This document shows positions 23,942 to 32,907 of a DNA stretch of 64,000 nucleotides, in pieces. Both the position numbers and the translations under genes were made by a program. The DNA comes from an uncultured Allomuricauda sp. GTDB lineage: Bacteria > Bacteroidota > Bacteroidia > Flavobacteriales > Flavobacteriaceae. Within the stretch, counting starts at the first letter, position 1. Every line of letters begins with the position of its first letter. The stretch spans positions 1 through 64,000 of the forward strand of contig NZ_CAMYIC010000055.1 in the NCBI RefSeq assembly GCF_947258355.1. The letters run 5' to 3'. Under the pieces are notes generated by a model that saw nothing but the letters and a program-made list of their open reading frames with translations, made no database searches and was not told the origin of the DNA.

Positions 23942-26722
23942 TCATTTGATCTTATCGTAGAGGTATTTTGCCGTGTATGATTGTTTGGCTTTAACAAGCT
24001 CTTCCGGTGTTCCTTCTGCGACTAAATTGCCACCTTTTTCACCACCTTCAGGACCAAGGTCTATGATGTAATCAGCACATTTTACAAGTTCCATATTATG
24101 TTCGATTACAATTACGGAGTGTCCTTTATCGATAAGTTCATCAAAGGATTTCAATAGTTTTTTAATGTCATGGAAATGTAGTCCCGTAGTGGGTTCGTCG
24201 AAGATGAACAAGGCCTTTTCCTTGGTATGTCCTTTAACCAGGAACGAGGCCAATTTTATACGTTGTGCCTCACCACCGGAAAGGGTAGAGGAGGACTGTC
24301 CCAAGGCCACATATCCCAAACCAACATCTTGCAATGGTTTTAACTTTGTTACTATTTTGTCCTGTTTATAGGTTGAAAAGTGTTCAATGGCATCATCAAT
24401 GGTCATATTTAAGACGTCATCAATGTTTTTTCCCTCAAACTGAACCTCCAAAATCTCTTTTTTGAACCGTTTGCCCCCACAGGCATCACATTCCAAATGG
24501 ACATCGGCCATAAATTGCATCTCCACCGTGATTTCTCCTTCACCCTTACATTTTTCGCAACGACCACCATCTACGTTAAACGAAAAGTGCTTGGCCTTGT
24601 ACCCTCGGAGTTTGCTCAATTTTTGAGAAGCAAAAAGACTCCGGATGTCATCATAGGCTTTTATATAGGTTACCGGATTGGAACGTGAGGATCGACCAAT
24701 TGGATTTTGGTCCACAAATTCCACATGTTTAATGTGGGCATATTTACCTTCCATACTAGAGAACTGACCTGCTTTTTCACCGTATCCTCCTGTCTCTTTT
24801 AATATGGATGGGTACAATATTTCCCTGATCAAGGTGCTTTTTCCACTTCCCGACACTCCGGTGACAACGGTGAGCATATTCAATGGAAATGTCACATCTA
24901 TATTTTTAAGATTGTTTTCCCGAGCCCCTTTAATTTGAATATAGTGTTTTGAAATTCTGCGTTCCTTGGGAACAGGAATCTGCATTGTTCCATTAAGGTA
25001 GGAAGCTGTCAGGGAATCGGATTGGAGTATGGTTTCCCAATTGCCAGAGGCAACGACTTCACCACCTAAAGTTCCCGCTTCCGGACCAATATCGATAATT
25101 TCGTCCGCCGCTTGCATAATGTCCTCATCATGTTCCACAACAATAACGGTATTGCCAAGGTCACGAAGGGATTTTAGAACTTCTATCAAATTCTCCGTAT
25201 CTCTGGGGTGCAAACCTATACTGGGTTCATCCAAAATATACATGGAACCTACCAAGCTACTTCCCAGGGAAGTCGCCAAGTTAATACGTTGACTTTCCCC
25301 ACCTGACAGTGTGTTGGATTTTCTGTTTAAGGTGAGGTAGCTGAGACCAACTTTGTCCAAAAAATCCAGGCGAGTAACAATTTCCTTGAGTAATCTTTTG
25401 GAAATAGCCGTGTCGTGCTCAGATAACTGCAGCTCTTCAAAAAAAGGCATCAATTGATTGATGGGCAGTTCAATCAAATCCGAAATGGATTTACCACCCA
25501 CCTTCACATAATCCGCTTCTTTTCGCAGCCGTTTTCCTTTACATACGGAGCATCTTGTTTTGCCACGATAACGAGAAAGCATCACTCTGTTCTGGATCTT
25601 ATAGCTTTTTTCTTCCAGTTGCTCAAAAAACTTGTGTATTCCAATAAAATGATCATTCCCGTCCCAGACCAATTGCTTTTGTTCTTCGGAAAGTTCAAAC
25701 CAAGGTTTGTGGATTGGAAAATCAAATTTGTAAGCAGAATTCACCAATTGATCACGGTACCACCCCATACTTTCGCCCCGCCACGGAAAAACAGCGTTTT
25801 CGTAGACAGACAACGCTGTATTGGGAATTACCAAATCCTCATCAATACCTATAACATCTCCGTATCCTTCGCACTTGGGGCAGGCTCCGTAAGGATTATT
25901 AAAACTGAAGAGGTGGACATTGGGCTCCAAAAACTTCATCCCATCCAGCTCAAACTGGTTGCTGAATATTTTAACATCACCTGTTTGAAGGTTTTCGATG
26001 GCACATTGGCCCTTCCCTTCAAAAAAGGCATTATCGACCGCATTGGCCAAGCGGTTGTAGAAGTCTTCATCATCTTTTACAATGATTCTATCCACAACCA
26101 AATCAAACTCTCTTCCGATATCTTCAGGGACTTGATCAATCCGGATAACCTCCCCTTTATATTTTATACGGGCATAACCTTGTTTGGAAAAAAGTTCCAA
26201 CGATTTTAATGGTTCGCGTTCTTCCGAGATTGTGATGGGGGCCAGTAATAATAGTTTGTCCCTTTCGTTCAACTCCTTTATATAATTAATGACATCGGTA
26301 ACGGTATGCTTTTTTACTTCTTTACCCGAGACAGGGGATAGGGTCTTCCCGATTCTCGCATATAACAACTTTAGGTAATCATATATTTCCGTCGTAGTCC
26401 CTACGGTAGATCTTGGATTAGTGGAATTTACTTTTTGTTCAATGGCAATCGCGGGGGCTATACCTTTAATATAGTCCACTTTTGGTTTGTCCAGTTTTCC
26501 CAAAAACTGTCTGGCGTAGGAGGAAAGACTCTCCACATACCTACGCTGGCCTTCGGCATAAAGCGTATCAAAAGCTAAGCTGGACTTTCCAGAGCCCGAT
26601 AAACCTGTGATTACCAATAATTTATTTCTTGGGATAACAACATCTATGTTTTTAAGGTTGTGCAGTTTGGCACCTTTTATGATAATATTCTGCTTGGGAT
26701 CTACGTTGATATCGATTGCCAT
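23942..26722 (-). CDS. uvrA: Excinuclease ABC subunit A
   Basis: A 926-residue protein of usual UvrA length. It finds bulky DNA lesions as a dimer and loads UvrB in nucleotide excision repair. Both ABC ATPase modules are visible: Walker [13 protein letters not shown] near residue 41 and [11 protein letters not shown] near 630, with signatures [12 protein letters not shown] and [12 protein letters not shown]. Zinc-finger cysteines occur as CPKC near 280, CSVC near 390 and the pair CEKC...CDAC near 725-750, the last being the DNA-binding zinc finger with [12 protein letters not shown] between. Single gene; the sigma factor gene diverges from it. Confidence 0.97.
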   Translation of the reverse strand: MAIDINVDPKQNIIIKGAKLHNLKNIDVVIPRNKLLVITGLSGSGKSSLAFDTLYAEGQRRYVESLSSYARQFLGKLDKPKVDYIKGIAPAIAIEQKVNSTNPRSTVGTTTEIYDYLKLLYARIGKTLSPVSGKEVKKHTVTDVINYIKELNERDKLLLLAPITISEEREPLKSLELFSKQGYARIKYKGEVIRIDQVPEDIGREFDLVVDRIIVKDDEDFYNRLANAVDNAFFEGKGQCAIENLQTGDVKIFSNQFELDGMKFLEPNVHLFSFNNPYGACPKCEGYGDVIGIDEDLVIPNTALSVYENAVFPWRGESMGWYRDQLVNSAYKFDFPIHKPWFELSEEQKQLVWDGNDHFIGIHKFFEQLEEKSYKIQNRVMLSRYRGKTRCSVCKGKRLRKEADYVKVGGKSISDLIELPINQLMPFFEELQLSEHDTAISKRLLKEIVTRLDFLDKVGLSYLTLNRKSNTLSGGESQRINLATSLGSSLVGSMYILDEPSIGLHPRDTENLIEVLKSLRDLGNTVIVVEHDEDIMQAADEIIDIGPEAGTLGGEVVASGNWETILQSDSLTASYLNGTMQIPVPKERRISKHYIQIKGARENNLKNIDVTFPLNMLTVVTGVSGSGKSTLIREILYPSILKETGGYGEKAGQFSSMEGKYAHIKHVEFVDQNPIGRSSRSNPVTYIKAYDDIRSLFASQKLSKLRGYKAKHFSFNVDGGRCEKCKGEGEITVEMQFMADVHLECDACGGKRFKKEILEVQFEGKNIDDVLNMTIDDAIEHFSTYKQDKIVTKLKPLQDVGLGYVALGQSSSTLSGGEAQRIKLASFLVKGHTKEKALFIFDEPTTGLHFHDIKKLLKSFDELIDKGHSVIVIEHNMELVKCADYIIDLGPEGGEKGGNLVAEGTPEELVKAKQSYTAKYLYDKIK

Positions 26723-26975
26723 TTGTTAAAATTAGGGTATCAAAGATACGATACACCACACTTAATACGTATATTGTAGCAGTTAACATATAAAAATCGT
26801 CAACTCACAACATAGATTTTAGGTCGCCTGCCTAATTATCTATATTCGAAGTGTAATTAAAATCCTGATAGGCCTATACAGAATAATTACTTTTTTAAAG
26901 ATTAAAAACTGAATAACTATAGTCTTTCCTGACCAAGGGGAGGACTGTGATTTTAACCCAAAAAAAGTAATTTGT

Positions 26976-27560
26976 ATGGAACAACTACAGATTAAAGACT
27001 CGATTTTAGTAAAGAATTATATTGACGGAGACGAAAAGGCTCTTGAAATCCTGATCAACAGGCACAACCAAAGAATCACCAGCTTTATATACAGCAAAGT
27101 TTTGGACAGAGATGTTGCAGAGGACATCTTCCAAGACACTTTTATCAAGGTGATCAAAACTCTTAAAAAAGGAAAATATAGCGAAGAAGGTAAATTTTTA
27201 CCTTGGGTAATGCGTATTGCTCACAATTTGGTGATAGACCACTTCCGAAAAAACAAAAGGATGCCCAAATTCGAGGGTAGCGACGATTTCAACATTTTCT
27301 CCGTGATCAAGGATGAAAAGTTGAATGCTGAAAAGCAAATCATCAAAGATCAAATTGAAAGTGACCTTACCCATTTGATAGATGAATTGCCGGACGACCA
27401 AAGAGAGGTATTGATTATGCGTATTTACAAGGACATGAGCTTTAAGGAGATATCCGAAAACACCAATGTGAGCATCAATACAGCTTTAGGTAGAATGCGA
27501 TATGCCCTTATCAACCTTAGAAAAATCGTAGAGCGGAAGAATATCGTTTTAACGAATTAA
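26976..27560 (+). CDS. RNA polymerase sigma-70 family (ECF-like) factor
   Basis: A 194-residue sigma factor. Region 2 (residues about 20-95) includes DVAEDIFQDTFIKVIK and LPWVMRIAHNLVIDHFRK, the core-binding and -10 recognition helices. Region 4 (about 130-185) has DELPDDQREVLIMR and the helix-turn-helix MSFKEISENTNVSINTALGR. It is an ECF-type layout without region 3. No anti-sigma gene lies next to it; instead a 47-residue protein follows at 27637. This pairing recurs in flavobacteria, where the factor is a conserved one. The divergent uvrA gene does not share obvious promoter signals. Confidence 0.92.
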   Translation: MEQLQIKDSILVKNYIDGDEKALEILINRHNQRITSFIYSKVLDRDVAEDIFQDTFIKVIKTLKKGKYSEEGKFLPWVMRIAHNLVIDHFRKNKRMPKFEGSDDFNIFSVIKDEKLNAEKQIIKDQIESDLTHLIDELPDDQREVLIMRIYKDMSFKEISENTNVSINTALGRMRYALINLRKIVERKNIVLTN

Positions 27561-27636
27561 TCGGCATTACGTCGAAGGCTGCAATATTTCCAATCTAGCG
27601 CCGTTATATAATGGAAACAATTACTTACGCTAGAAT

Positions 27637-27780
27637 ATGGAAAACATTTACTCTGAAGAACAAAAATCCGTAAAAACGGTAAAAGCGAGTCAGAAAACAG
27701 TAGATTTCTTGCTTAGCTTTTCAAAATCGATTCATGTAGTTGACTACAAAAAACACCAGTTTGAAGTAACATTGAATTAA
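27637..27780 (+). CDS. Small protein (47 aa) downstream of the sigma factor
   Basis: An ATG at 27637 opens a 48-codon frame to TAA 27778-27780. The peptide starts MENIYSEEQKSVKTVKASQK and continues with a hydrophobic helix TVDFLLSFSKSIHVV and a basic end. It lies 76 bases after the sigma factor stop and is followed by a strong terminator, so it probably shares the transcript. I recall similar small proteins in this position in flavobacteria. Role unknown; it could modulate the sigma factor. Confidence 0.65.
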   Translation: MENIYSEEQKSVKTVKASQKTVDFLLSFSKSIHVVDYKKHQFEVTLN

Positions 27781-27800
27781 TTTAAGGATCAAACTGACGA

Positions 27801-27825
27801 AAAGAGCCGCAATTAGCGGCTCTTT
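27801..27825. terminator. Bidirectional terminator
   Basis: Perfect 10 bp stem AAAGAGCCGC (27801-27810) with GCGGCTCTTT (27816-27825), loop AATTA, followed by T-rich sequence on the plus strand and preceded by A-rich sequence. It serves the sigma factor unit on the plus strand and the nth gene on the minus strand, whose stop codon lies in the loop (27813-27815). Confidence 0.85.
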
Positions 27826-28475
27826 TTGTTTTTATAGTATTCGTTGATCACCGATTTGCGCCCAATAGTCTTGGTTATAATATCCTTTTCCAAGTCCCAG
27901 CCCCTGGCAGGGGAATATTCCCGGCCGTACCAAATAATTTGAAGATGCAAACGATTCCAAATATCCTCGGGGAACAATCGTTTGGCATCACGTTCTGTTT
28001 GCACCACGTTTTTACCACTGCTGAACCCCCAGCGGTACATCAACCGATGAATATGTGTATCCACCGGAAAAGCCGGAATTCCAAAAGCTTGGGAAACCAC
28101 CACACTGGCCGTTTTATGTCCTACGGCAGGGAGCTCCTCTAGTAAAGCTATGTCCCGAGGGACTTTACCGTTATACTTTTCAATCAATATTTTGGAGAGG
28201 CCATAAATTCCTTTGGATTTCATGGGAGAGAGTCCCACTGGTTTTATGATTTCCCGAATCTCATCCTCCGATAGTTTGACCATATCATAGGGATTGTCCG
28301 CTTTTTCAAACAATAACGGTGTAATCTGATTGACCCTAACATCGGTACTTTGAGCCGATAACAGTACTGCAATCAATAAGGTATAGGGGTCTTTATGGTC
28401 TAAAGGAATCGGAATTGTTGGATAGAGTTCGTCCAAGGTTTTGATGGCAAAATCAACCTTTTCTTGTTTGGTCAT
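27813..28475 (-). CDS. nth: Endonuclease III-like DNA glycosylase without Fe-S cluster
   Basis: A 220-residue HhH-GPD glycosylase/AP lyase for oxidised pyrimidines. The helix-hairpin-helix LPAVGHKTASVV carries the catalytic lysine K121, and FPVDTHIHR carries the catalytic aspartate D139. E. coli Nth ends with a C-x6-C-x2-C-x5-C iron-sulphur motif; here the matching region reads YGREYSPARGWDLEKDI, and the whole protein contains no cysteine. Cluster-free relatives are known, so this need not mean loss of function. It is divergent from the bcp gene with a 55-base gap. Confidence 0.92.
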   Translation of the reverse strand: MTKQEKVDFAIKTLDELYPTIPIPLDHKDPYTLLIAVLLSAQSTDVRVNQITPLLFEKADNPYDMVKLSEDEIREIIKPVGLSPMKSKGIYGLSKILIEKYNGKVPRDIALLEELPAVGHKTASVVVSQAFGIPAFPVDTHIHRLMYRWGFSSGKNVVQTERDAKRLFPEDIWNRLHLQIIWYGREYSPARGWDLEKDIITKTIGRKSVINEYYKNKKSR

Positions 28476-28482
28476 ATTTGTT

Positions 28483-28490
28483 TAACTTTG
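28483..28490 (+). promoter_or_regulatory. Bacteroidota -7 box before bcp
   Basis: TAACTTTG fits the TAnnTTTG consensus of Bacteroidota promoters, 40 bases before the bcp start. The -33 part is only a TTG at 28464-28466, at a spacing shorter than usual, so the call rests on the -7 box. Confidence 0.4.
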
Positions 28491-28530
28491 TTAATATGAT
28501 TATTAAACAATAAATTCAAGAGCAACGCAA

Positions 28531-28983
28531 ATGAATATGTTAAAAGTAGGAGATAAAGTACCTGATTTTTCAGCAAAAGACCAAGACGGAAACACAATTA
28601 ATCTTAGTGATTACCAAGGCAAGAAATTGGTGGTTTTTTTCTATCCAAAGGCAAATACACCAGGCTGTACAGCCGAGGCATGTAATTTACGTGACAATTA
28701 TAAGGAATTACAAGACCAAGGTTTTGAACTCTTGGGCGTAAGCGCTGATTCAGAAAAGAAACAATCCAATTTTAGAAACAAATACGAATTTCCATTTCCA
28801 TTATTGGCAGATGAGGACCATATAGTAATCAATACCTTTGGTGTTTGGGGGCCCAAGAAATTCATGGGCAAGGAATATGATGGTATTCATAGGACCACAT
28901 TCGTTATTGATGGGGATGGCGTTGTGGAAAATGTTATCGAAAAAGTAAAGACTAAGGATCACGCAGCCCAAATATTGGCATAA
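28531..28983 (+). CDS. bcp: Thioredoxin-dependent thiol peroxidase (Bcp/PrxQ)
   Basis: A 150-residue cytosolic peroxiredoxin that reduces hydrogen peroxide and organic peroxides using thioredoxin. The peroxidatic cysteine C46 and resolving cysteine C51 lie in NTPGCTAEACNLRD, the spacing of atypical 2-Cys PrxQ enzymes. FFYPKA before it and the later HRTTFVID are also typical. The start at 28531 gives MNML; the second ATG three codons in is possible. Monocistronic, ended by a strong terminator. Confidence 0.95.
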   Translation: MNMLKVGDKVPDFSAKDQDGNTINLSDYQGKKLVVFFYPKANTPGCTAEACNLRDNYKELQDQGFELLGVSADSEKKQSNFRNKYEFPFPLLADEDHIVINTFGVWGPKKFMGKEYDGIHRTTFVIDGDGVVENVIEKVKTKDHAAQILA

Positions 28984-28987
28984 AAAG

Positions 28988-29014
28988 AAAAAGGCGCTGA
29001 TTAAGCGCCTTTTT
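28988..29014. terminator. Terminator between bcp and the 483-aa protein gene
   Basis: Perfect 11 bp stem AAAAAGGCGCT (28988-28998) with AGCGCCTTTTT (29004-29014), loop GATTA, T run on the plus strand and A run before it. It can end both convergent genes. Confidence 0.88.
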
Positions 29015-29019
29015 TATTT

Positions 29020-30471
29020 CTATTCTTTCTCTTCGAGAACCTTTCGTGTAAACAAGTTTTTCTCCTTTATAATTTCTGCAATACCCTCAGGCAATTCTTT
29101 CTCCCATCCATCATCTTTCTTGATGATTTTCTTAAGTACATCCCTTGAGAAAATATGGAGTACATCGGGATCATAATCAATAATGTCCATCACCTTACCA
29201 TTGTATTTAAAGAATTTGTACAATTCCTTCATTCTAGGGTGGACCTTAACATTGTTGCTGGTAAGCACCTGACCTGTTTCCGGGTCTTTCATGGGGTAGA
29301 GGTAAACTTTCAAATCCTTAAAGAACAATTTACCGAATGCCTCCAAAATACCACCGCTTAAATGACGGTAGTACTTCTCATCAAATACATCCACTAAGTT
29401 GTTGACACCCATGGTCAATCCAATTTTGGCCTTGGTATAGTTATTAAAGTATTCCACCAGTTTGTAATATTCCTGGAATTTGGAAATCAATACGGTATGG
29501 CCCAGGGAACAAAGCAATTCCGCTCGATCCATAAAGTCTTGCTCGTCAATTTCCCCAGCTGCTTTAAGGTTGGAAAGGGTTATTTCAAATACAACTATCG
29601 CATTTTCCATGTCAACCGTCTGCTCCCTAATAAAAATGTCATAGGATTTCTGGAACATATCCATATTTACCTTGGTAACCGGTCTAAAACTACCGCGAAG
29701 GGCAAGGATGTTTTTCTTGTAAAGCACTGCAGCCGGAAGCAAGTTGTTACCATCAGGGCCAAACATTACGGCATCCGTCATATCGTTCTTTATAAGTTGG
29801 AGGCTCATTAAACGGTTATCGACATCGGCAAAGTTAGGTCCCGTAAAATTGATCATATCAATCTCCAAAGTATCATGATCTATATGATCGTACAGATATT
29901 TTAATAGCTTTTTGGGCTTATGGAATTTAAAGAATGCACCATAAATCAAGTTCACACCCAAAATACCAAGGGTTTCTTGCTGTAATCTTGCTTCATTCTG
30001 TTTAAAACGGATATGAAGAATGATCTCATCATATTCCTTCTGGTCCGGATCTAATTGAAAACGAAGACCGACCCATCCATGCCCTTTATATCTTTTGGAA
30101 AAGTCTATGGTGGCCACTGTATTGGCATAACTGAAAAACAAATAGTCTGGATTACTTTCCCTACTGATACGTTCTTCTACCAAACGCATTTCATGGTCCA
30201 ACATCCTTTTTAATCGGGACTGGGTCACATAACGCCCATCTTCCTCAATACCATAAATGGCATCACTAAAAGATTTATCATAAGCACTCATTGCCTTTGC
30301 AATGGTCCCAGAAGCACCGCCCGCTCTAAAAAAGTGTCTGGCAGTTTCCTGTCCGGCCCCAATTTCGGCAAAGGTTCCGTAAATATCTTGATTCAAGTTG
30401 ATCCTAAGCGTTTTCGCCTTTATGGAAGGAATGTTTTCAAAAGCATTTTCTTTGCTTGGTATGCTCGGCAT
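29020..30471 (-). CDS. Conserved 483-residue protein of unknown function
   Basis: A soluble 483-residue protein with no domain I can name with certainty. Recognisable conserved stretches are the N-terminal YGTFAEIGAGQETARHFFRA and GGASGTIAKAMSAYDKSFSD, KGHGWVGLRFQLDP (about 130-145) and GVNLIYGAFF. Similar proteins occur in Bacteroidota and other phyla, and databases give them conflicting names, among them nicotinate-nucleotide adenylyltransferase, which I do not trust because no HxGH motif is present. I start at ATG 30469-30471; an upstream TTG at 30493-30495 overlaps a -7 promoter box. Monocistronic and divergent from the hydrolase gene at 30561. Confidence 0.85.
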   Translation of the reverse strand: MPSIPSKENAFENIPSIKAKTLRINLNQDIYGTFAEIGAGQETARHFFRAGGASGTIAKAMSAYDKSFSDAIYGIEEDGRYVTQSRLKRMLDHEMRLVEERISRESNPDYLFFSYANTVATIDFSKRYKGHGWVGLRFQLDPDQKEYDEIILHIRFKQNEARLQQETLGILGVNLIYGAFFKFHKPKKLLKYLYDHIDHDTLEIDMINFTGPNFADVDNRLMSLQLIKNDMTDAVMFGPDGNNLLPAAVLYKKNILALRGSFRPVTKVNMDMFQKSYDIFIREQTVDMENAIVVFEITLSNLKAAGEIDEQDFMDRAELLCSLGHTVLISKFQEYYKLVEYFNNYTKAKIGLTMGVNNLVDVFDEKYYRHLSGGILEAFGKLFFKDLKVYLYPMKDPETGQVLTSNNVKVHPRMKELYKFFKYNGKVMDIIDYDPDVLHIFSRDVLKKIIKKDDGWEKELPEGIAEIIKEKNLFTRKVLEEKE

Positions 30472-30492
30472 GTCCGTTTTTTTAATGTACAG

Positions 30493-30542
30493 CAAAGTTA
30501 CACTCTTCAGTCAATCTATTAAATAAATAAGTTATAATTTTG
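30493..30542. promoter_or_regulatory. Divergent -7 promoter boxes
   Basis: On the minus strand TAACTTTG (30500-30493) lies 21 bases before the ATG of the 483-residue protein. On the plus strand TAATTTTG (30535-30542) lies 18 bases before ATG 30561. Both fit TAnnTTTG, neither has a clear TTTG at -33. Their positions favour the downstream start codons chosen for both genes. Confidence 0.4.
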
Positions 30543-30560
30543 ATTTTAATGGATGATAAG

Positions 30561-31325
30561 ATGACCATTACATTTTTGGGCACAGGGACTTCGCAGGGAA
30601 TACCGGTAATCGGAAGCAGTCACCCTGTTTGCCTAAGCTCGGACCCCAAGGATAAAAGACTTCGTGTATCCGTATTGATTTCATGGAAAAACCATAACTA
30701 CGTAATTGATTGCGGCCCTGATTTTAGGCAGCAAATGCTTTCCAATCCCATAGATAAATTGGATGGAATTTTGTTCACCCATGAGCATGCGGACCATACC
30801 GCAGGGATGGACGATATCCGTCCATTTTTTTTTAGACAGGGGGATATTCCCATTTATGCCCACGCAAGAGTAATTGAATCCCTAAAAAGGCGGTTTGACT
30901 ATATTTTTGCTGATGAAGACCGTTACCCAGGTGCACCAGCAGTTCAAGTCCACGAAGTTTCGAAAAATGAAAATATCCCTTTGGGTGATTTGGATGTGGT
31001 TCCCATTGAGGCTTTTCACAACAGGTTACAAGTTTTTGGATATCGTTTTGGTGAATTTATCTACATGACGGATGTAAAACGGGTAGAGGAAGAAGAATTA
31101 AAAAAAATGAAAGGTGCCAAGGTTCTAGTAGTTAATGCATTGCGACTCGAGCCCCACCATTCCCATTTTAATTTGAAAGAAGCTTTGGAGTTTGCCGAGA
31201 AAGTAGGGGCGGACCAAACCTATTTTACCCACATTAGCGCATTACTTGGATTTCACGAAGAAGTGGAAAAAAGTCTTCCTAAAAACATACATTTGGCCTA
31301 CGATAACCTACAGATTAAAATTTAG
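30561..31325 (+). CDS. Metallo-beta-lactamase-fold hydrolase (PhnP-like)
   Basis: A 254-residue protein starting MTITFLGTGTSQGIP, the usual opening of this group. The metal-binding motif FTHEHADHT gives H74, H76, D78 and H79, and further ligands are likely in EAFHNR and at YFTHIS near the C terminus. Relatives include PhnP cyclic phosphodiesterases and RNase Z-like phosphoesterases, so a phosphodiester substrate is likely but not shown. An ATG four codons upstream (30549) is the alternative start; the longer one would leave almost no leader after the -7 box. The stop lies six bases before the next gene's ATG. Confidence 0.9.
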   Translation: MTITFLGTGTSQGIPVIGSSHPVCLSSDPKDKRLRVSVLISWKNHNYVIDCGPDFRQQMLSNPIDKLDGILFTHEHADHTAGMDDIRPFFFRQGDIPIYAHARVIESLKRRFDYIFADEDRYPGAPAVQVHEVSKNENIPLGDLDVVPIEAFHNRLQVFGYRFGEFIYMTDVKRVEEEELKKMKGAKVLVVNALRLEPHHSHFNLKEALEFAEKVGADQTYFTHISALLGFHEEVEKSLPKNIHLAYDNLQIKI

Positions 31326-31330
31326 ATTTG

Positions 31331-31828
31331 ATGAAAAAAAATATTTTTCTATACCTATTCGTCTTTGCTGCTTTGCTGGCCCTCTTCCAGTTTGTGACTG
31401 GAAACAATATGCAAAAGGCATTGACCTCTGATGTAAAACAACTTGAAGAAGAAGTGGTGAAACTGGAAGATTCATTACAGACCATGCACCTAAAGGTGTT
31501 GGACATGCAATACTTTACCTTGGAAAACAACGATGATGCTTTGGCGTACTACGATCATTTGAATTTGGAGAATCCATCATTGTATATTCAGGATAAGCTG
31601 TTGGAAACCAATGAACAAAAAGGAGACAATCCATTGATTCCGTATGAAGGAATGGAAAGTGACTTTAAGATCAACAAGATCAAAGTGCTTAACCATAAAT
31701 GGATTTTGGCCGATTTCTCCGATGGAAAATATTGGGGCGACTTAATTATAAAATATGAGCTTAAAGATGATTTAAGCGTGGATTTTACATTGGCCGAACA
31801 TTTGCTCTACGCTCCACAGGACTACTAA
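31331..31828 (+). CDS. Membrane-anchored coiled-coil protein, unknown function
   Basis: A 165-residue protein with an N-terminal hydrophobic anchor (about 4-22, FLYLFVFAALLALFQFV), a heptad-like acidic coiled coil (about 30-55, SDVKQLEEEVVKLEDSLQ) and a mixed C-terminal domain with KWILADFSDGKYWGDLIIKY. It follows the hydrolase gene by five bases, so the two are co-transcribed. The C-terminal pattern is known to me from flavobacterial hypothetical proteins, without function. The ATG at 31331 is used; a TTG precedes it. Confidence 0.78.
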   Translation: MKKNIFLYLFVFAALLALFQFVTGNNMQKALTSDVKQLEEEVVKLEDSLQTMHLKVLDMQYFTLENNDDALAYYDHLNLENPSLYIQDKLLETNEQKGDNPLIPYEGMESDFKINKIKVLNHKWILADFSDGKYWGDLIIKYELKDDLSVDFTLAEHLLYAPQDY

Positions 31829-31914
31829 ATATGTTCTTCTTCTGAAAATGTTTAGGGTTACCGTCTCACATTATGGATGGGATTCCGTGTCCAGCACAGA
31901 ATTGCCATCAAGAT

Positions 31915-32574
31915 TTAAATGTGTGCCTCTAACCACTTTTTAAAGGAAAAGAAATTCTGCTGGGAAACCCCATGCCCCACAGGAAACTCCTCGTAAGTTG
32001 TTGGGATATTTAAGTTTTTGAGGAATTCCGGGGAATTTTGTGCCCATTCCAAAGGAATAACTTGGTCCACTTGACCGTGGGACACATAAAAACTTAGACC
32101 ATTATGGTCTTTATCCGCATAGTTGTCCACCAAAATATTTTTGTTGATGTATCCGCTCAGAGCTATTACATTTTTCAATTTCTCTGGATACGATAATGCA
32201 ACGGCATAACTTAAAACAGTTCCTTGACTAAATCCTAAGAGGGTTATATTATCCTTGTCCAAGCTGTACGCATCAATCGCCTCATCAATAAAATTCACGA
32301 TTTTATCCCTGGATTCTTTGGCCTGTTCATCATTGCTCCATTTCCCTTGTTCCGCATCAAAATTTATGGCATACCAAGCATGGCCGAAAGGTTCTAGATC
32401 ATAGGGAGCTTTTAGTGAAAAAATCATTAACTCCTCAGGTAATTCAGATGCAAATGAAAATAGGTCCTCTTCATTGCTACCGTAACCATGGAACATAAAA
32501 AGTGCAGGGATTTTTCCAGATTTTATTGAAGATGGTCGGAGTAAATATGTTAAGGATAAAGGTTTTAGGGACAT
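31915..32574 (-). CDS. Phospholipase/carboxylesterase-family hydrolase
   Basis: A 219-residue alpha/beta hydrolase without signal peptide. The oxyanion region FMFHGYGSNEEDL (27-39) and nucleophile elbow GFSQG with S116 are clear, and the other triad members are probably D170 in SHGQVDQVIP and H201 in VGHGVS. This is the carboxylesterase/lysophospholipase (YpfH-like) family. It is the last gene of a leftward operon; its start lies nine bases after the stop of the small membrane protein gene. Substrate unknown. Confidence 0.9.
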   Translation of the reverse strand: MSLKPLSLTYLLRPSSIKSGKIPALFMFHGYGSNEEDLFSFASELPEELMIFSLKAPYDLEPFGHAWYAINFDAEQGKWSNDEQAKESRDKIVNFIDEAIDAYSLDKDNITLLGFSQGTVLSYAVALSYPEKLKNVIALSGYINKNILVDNYADKDHNGLSFYVSHGQVDQVIPLEWAQNSPEFLKNLNIPTTYEEFPVGHGVSQQNFFSFKKWLEAHI

Positions 32575-32583
32575 GGTTTTAAT

Positions 32584-32907
32584 TTATGATATGAATGTGA
32601 ACCATTTTTGAAAATAGCTGCCCAATACAGGCAATGGCTTGGTTGTTTCATTTAAAACTTGGAGAAATCCAAAAACCCAAATAATAAGGTAGAATATATA
32701 TATTGGAACAGATAAATAAACAAAACCGGTATAGGTTAATATAATGGCCAAAGCATGAAAAAGCACATGAATTCCAAAGGCTTGCCGAATATGAAACCGC
32801 GCAAAAGCATTTTTTGGTTCAATATTCATGGTAATGGCTATCAAGCAGCCTATTATGGTGATATAGGCTACAATGGCAGTGGTTTTTCCGGGGTTGGAAT
32901 TACTCAT
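32584..32907 (-). CDS. Small membrane protein (DUF4870-like)
   Basis: A 107-residue protein with three hydrophobic segments (about 12-28, 45-62 and 67-85) and the sequence NAFARFHIRQAFGIHVL between the first two, which resembles the FHxxQA pattern of DUF4870 and related import-component-like proteins. It overlaps the upstream dihydroorotase-like gene by four bases (ATGA type), so it is translationally coupled to it. Function unknown. Confidence 0.8.
   Translation of the reverse strand: MSNSNPGKTTAIVAYITIIGCLIAITMNIEPKNAFARFHIRQAFGIHVLFHALAIILTYTGFVYLSVPIYIFYLIIWVFGFLQVLNETTKPLPVLGSYFQKWFTFIS

Noticed and set aside
25454..26209. 251-codon plus-strand frame opposite uvrA
   Set aside because: Lies wholly inside the strongly supported uvrA gene on the other strand and has no recognisable domain; a shadow frame.
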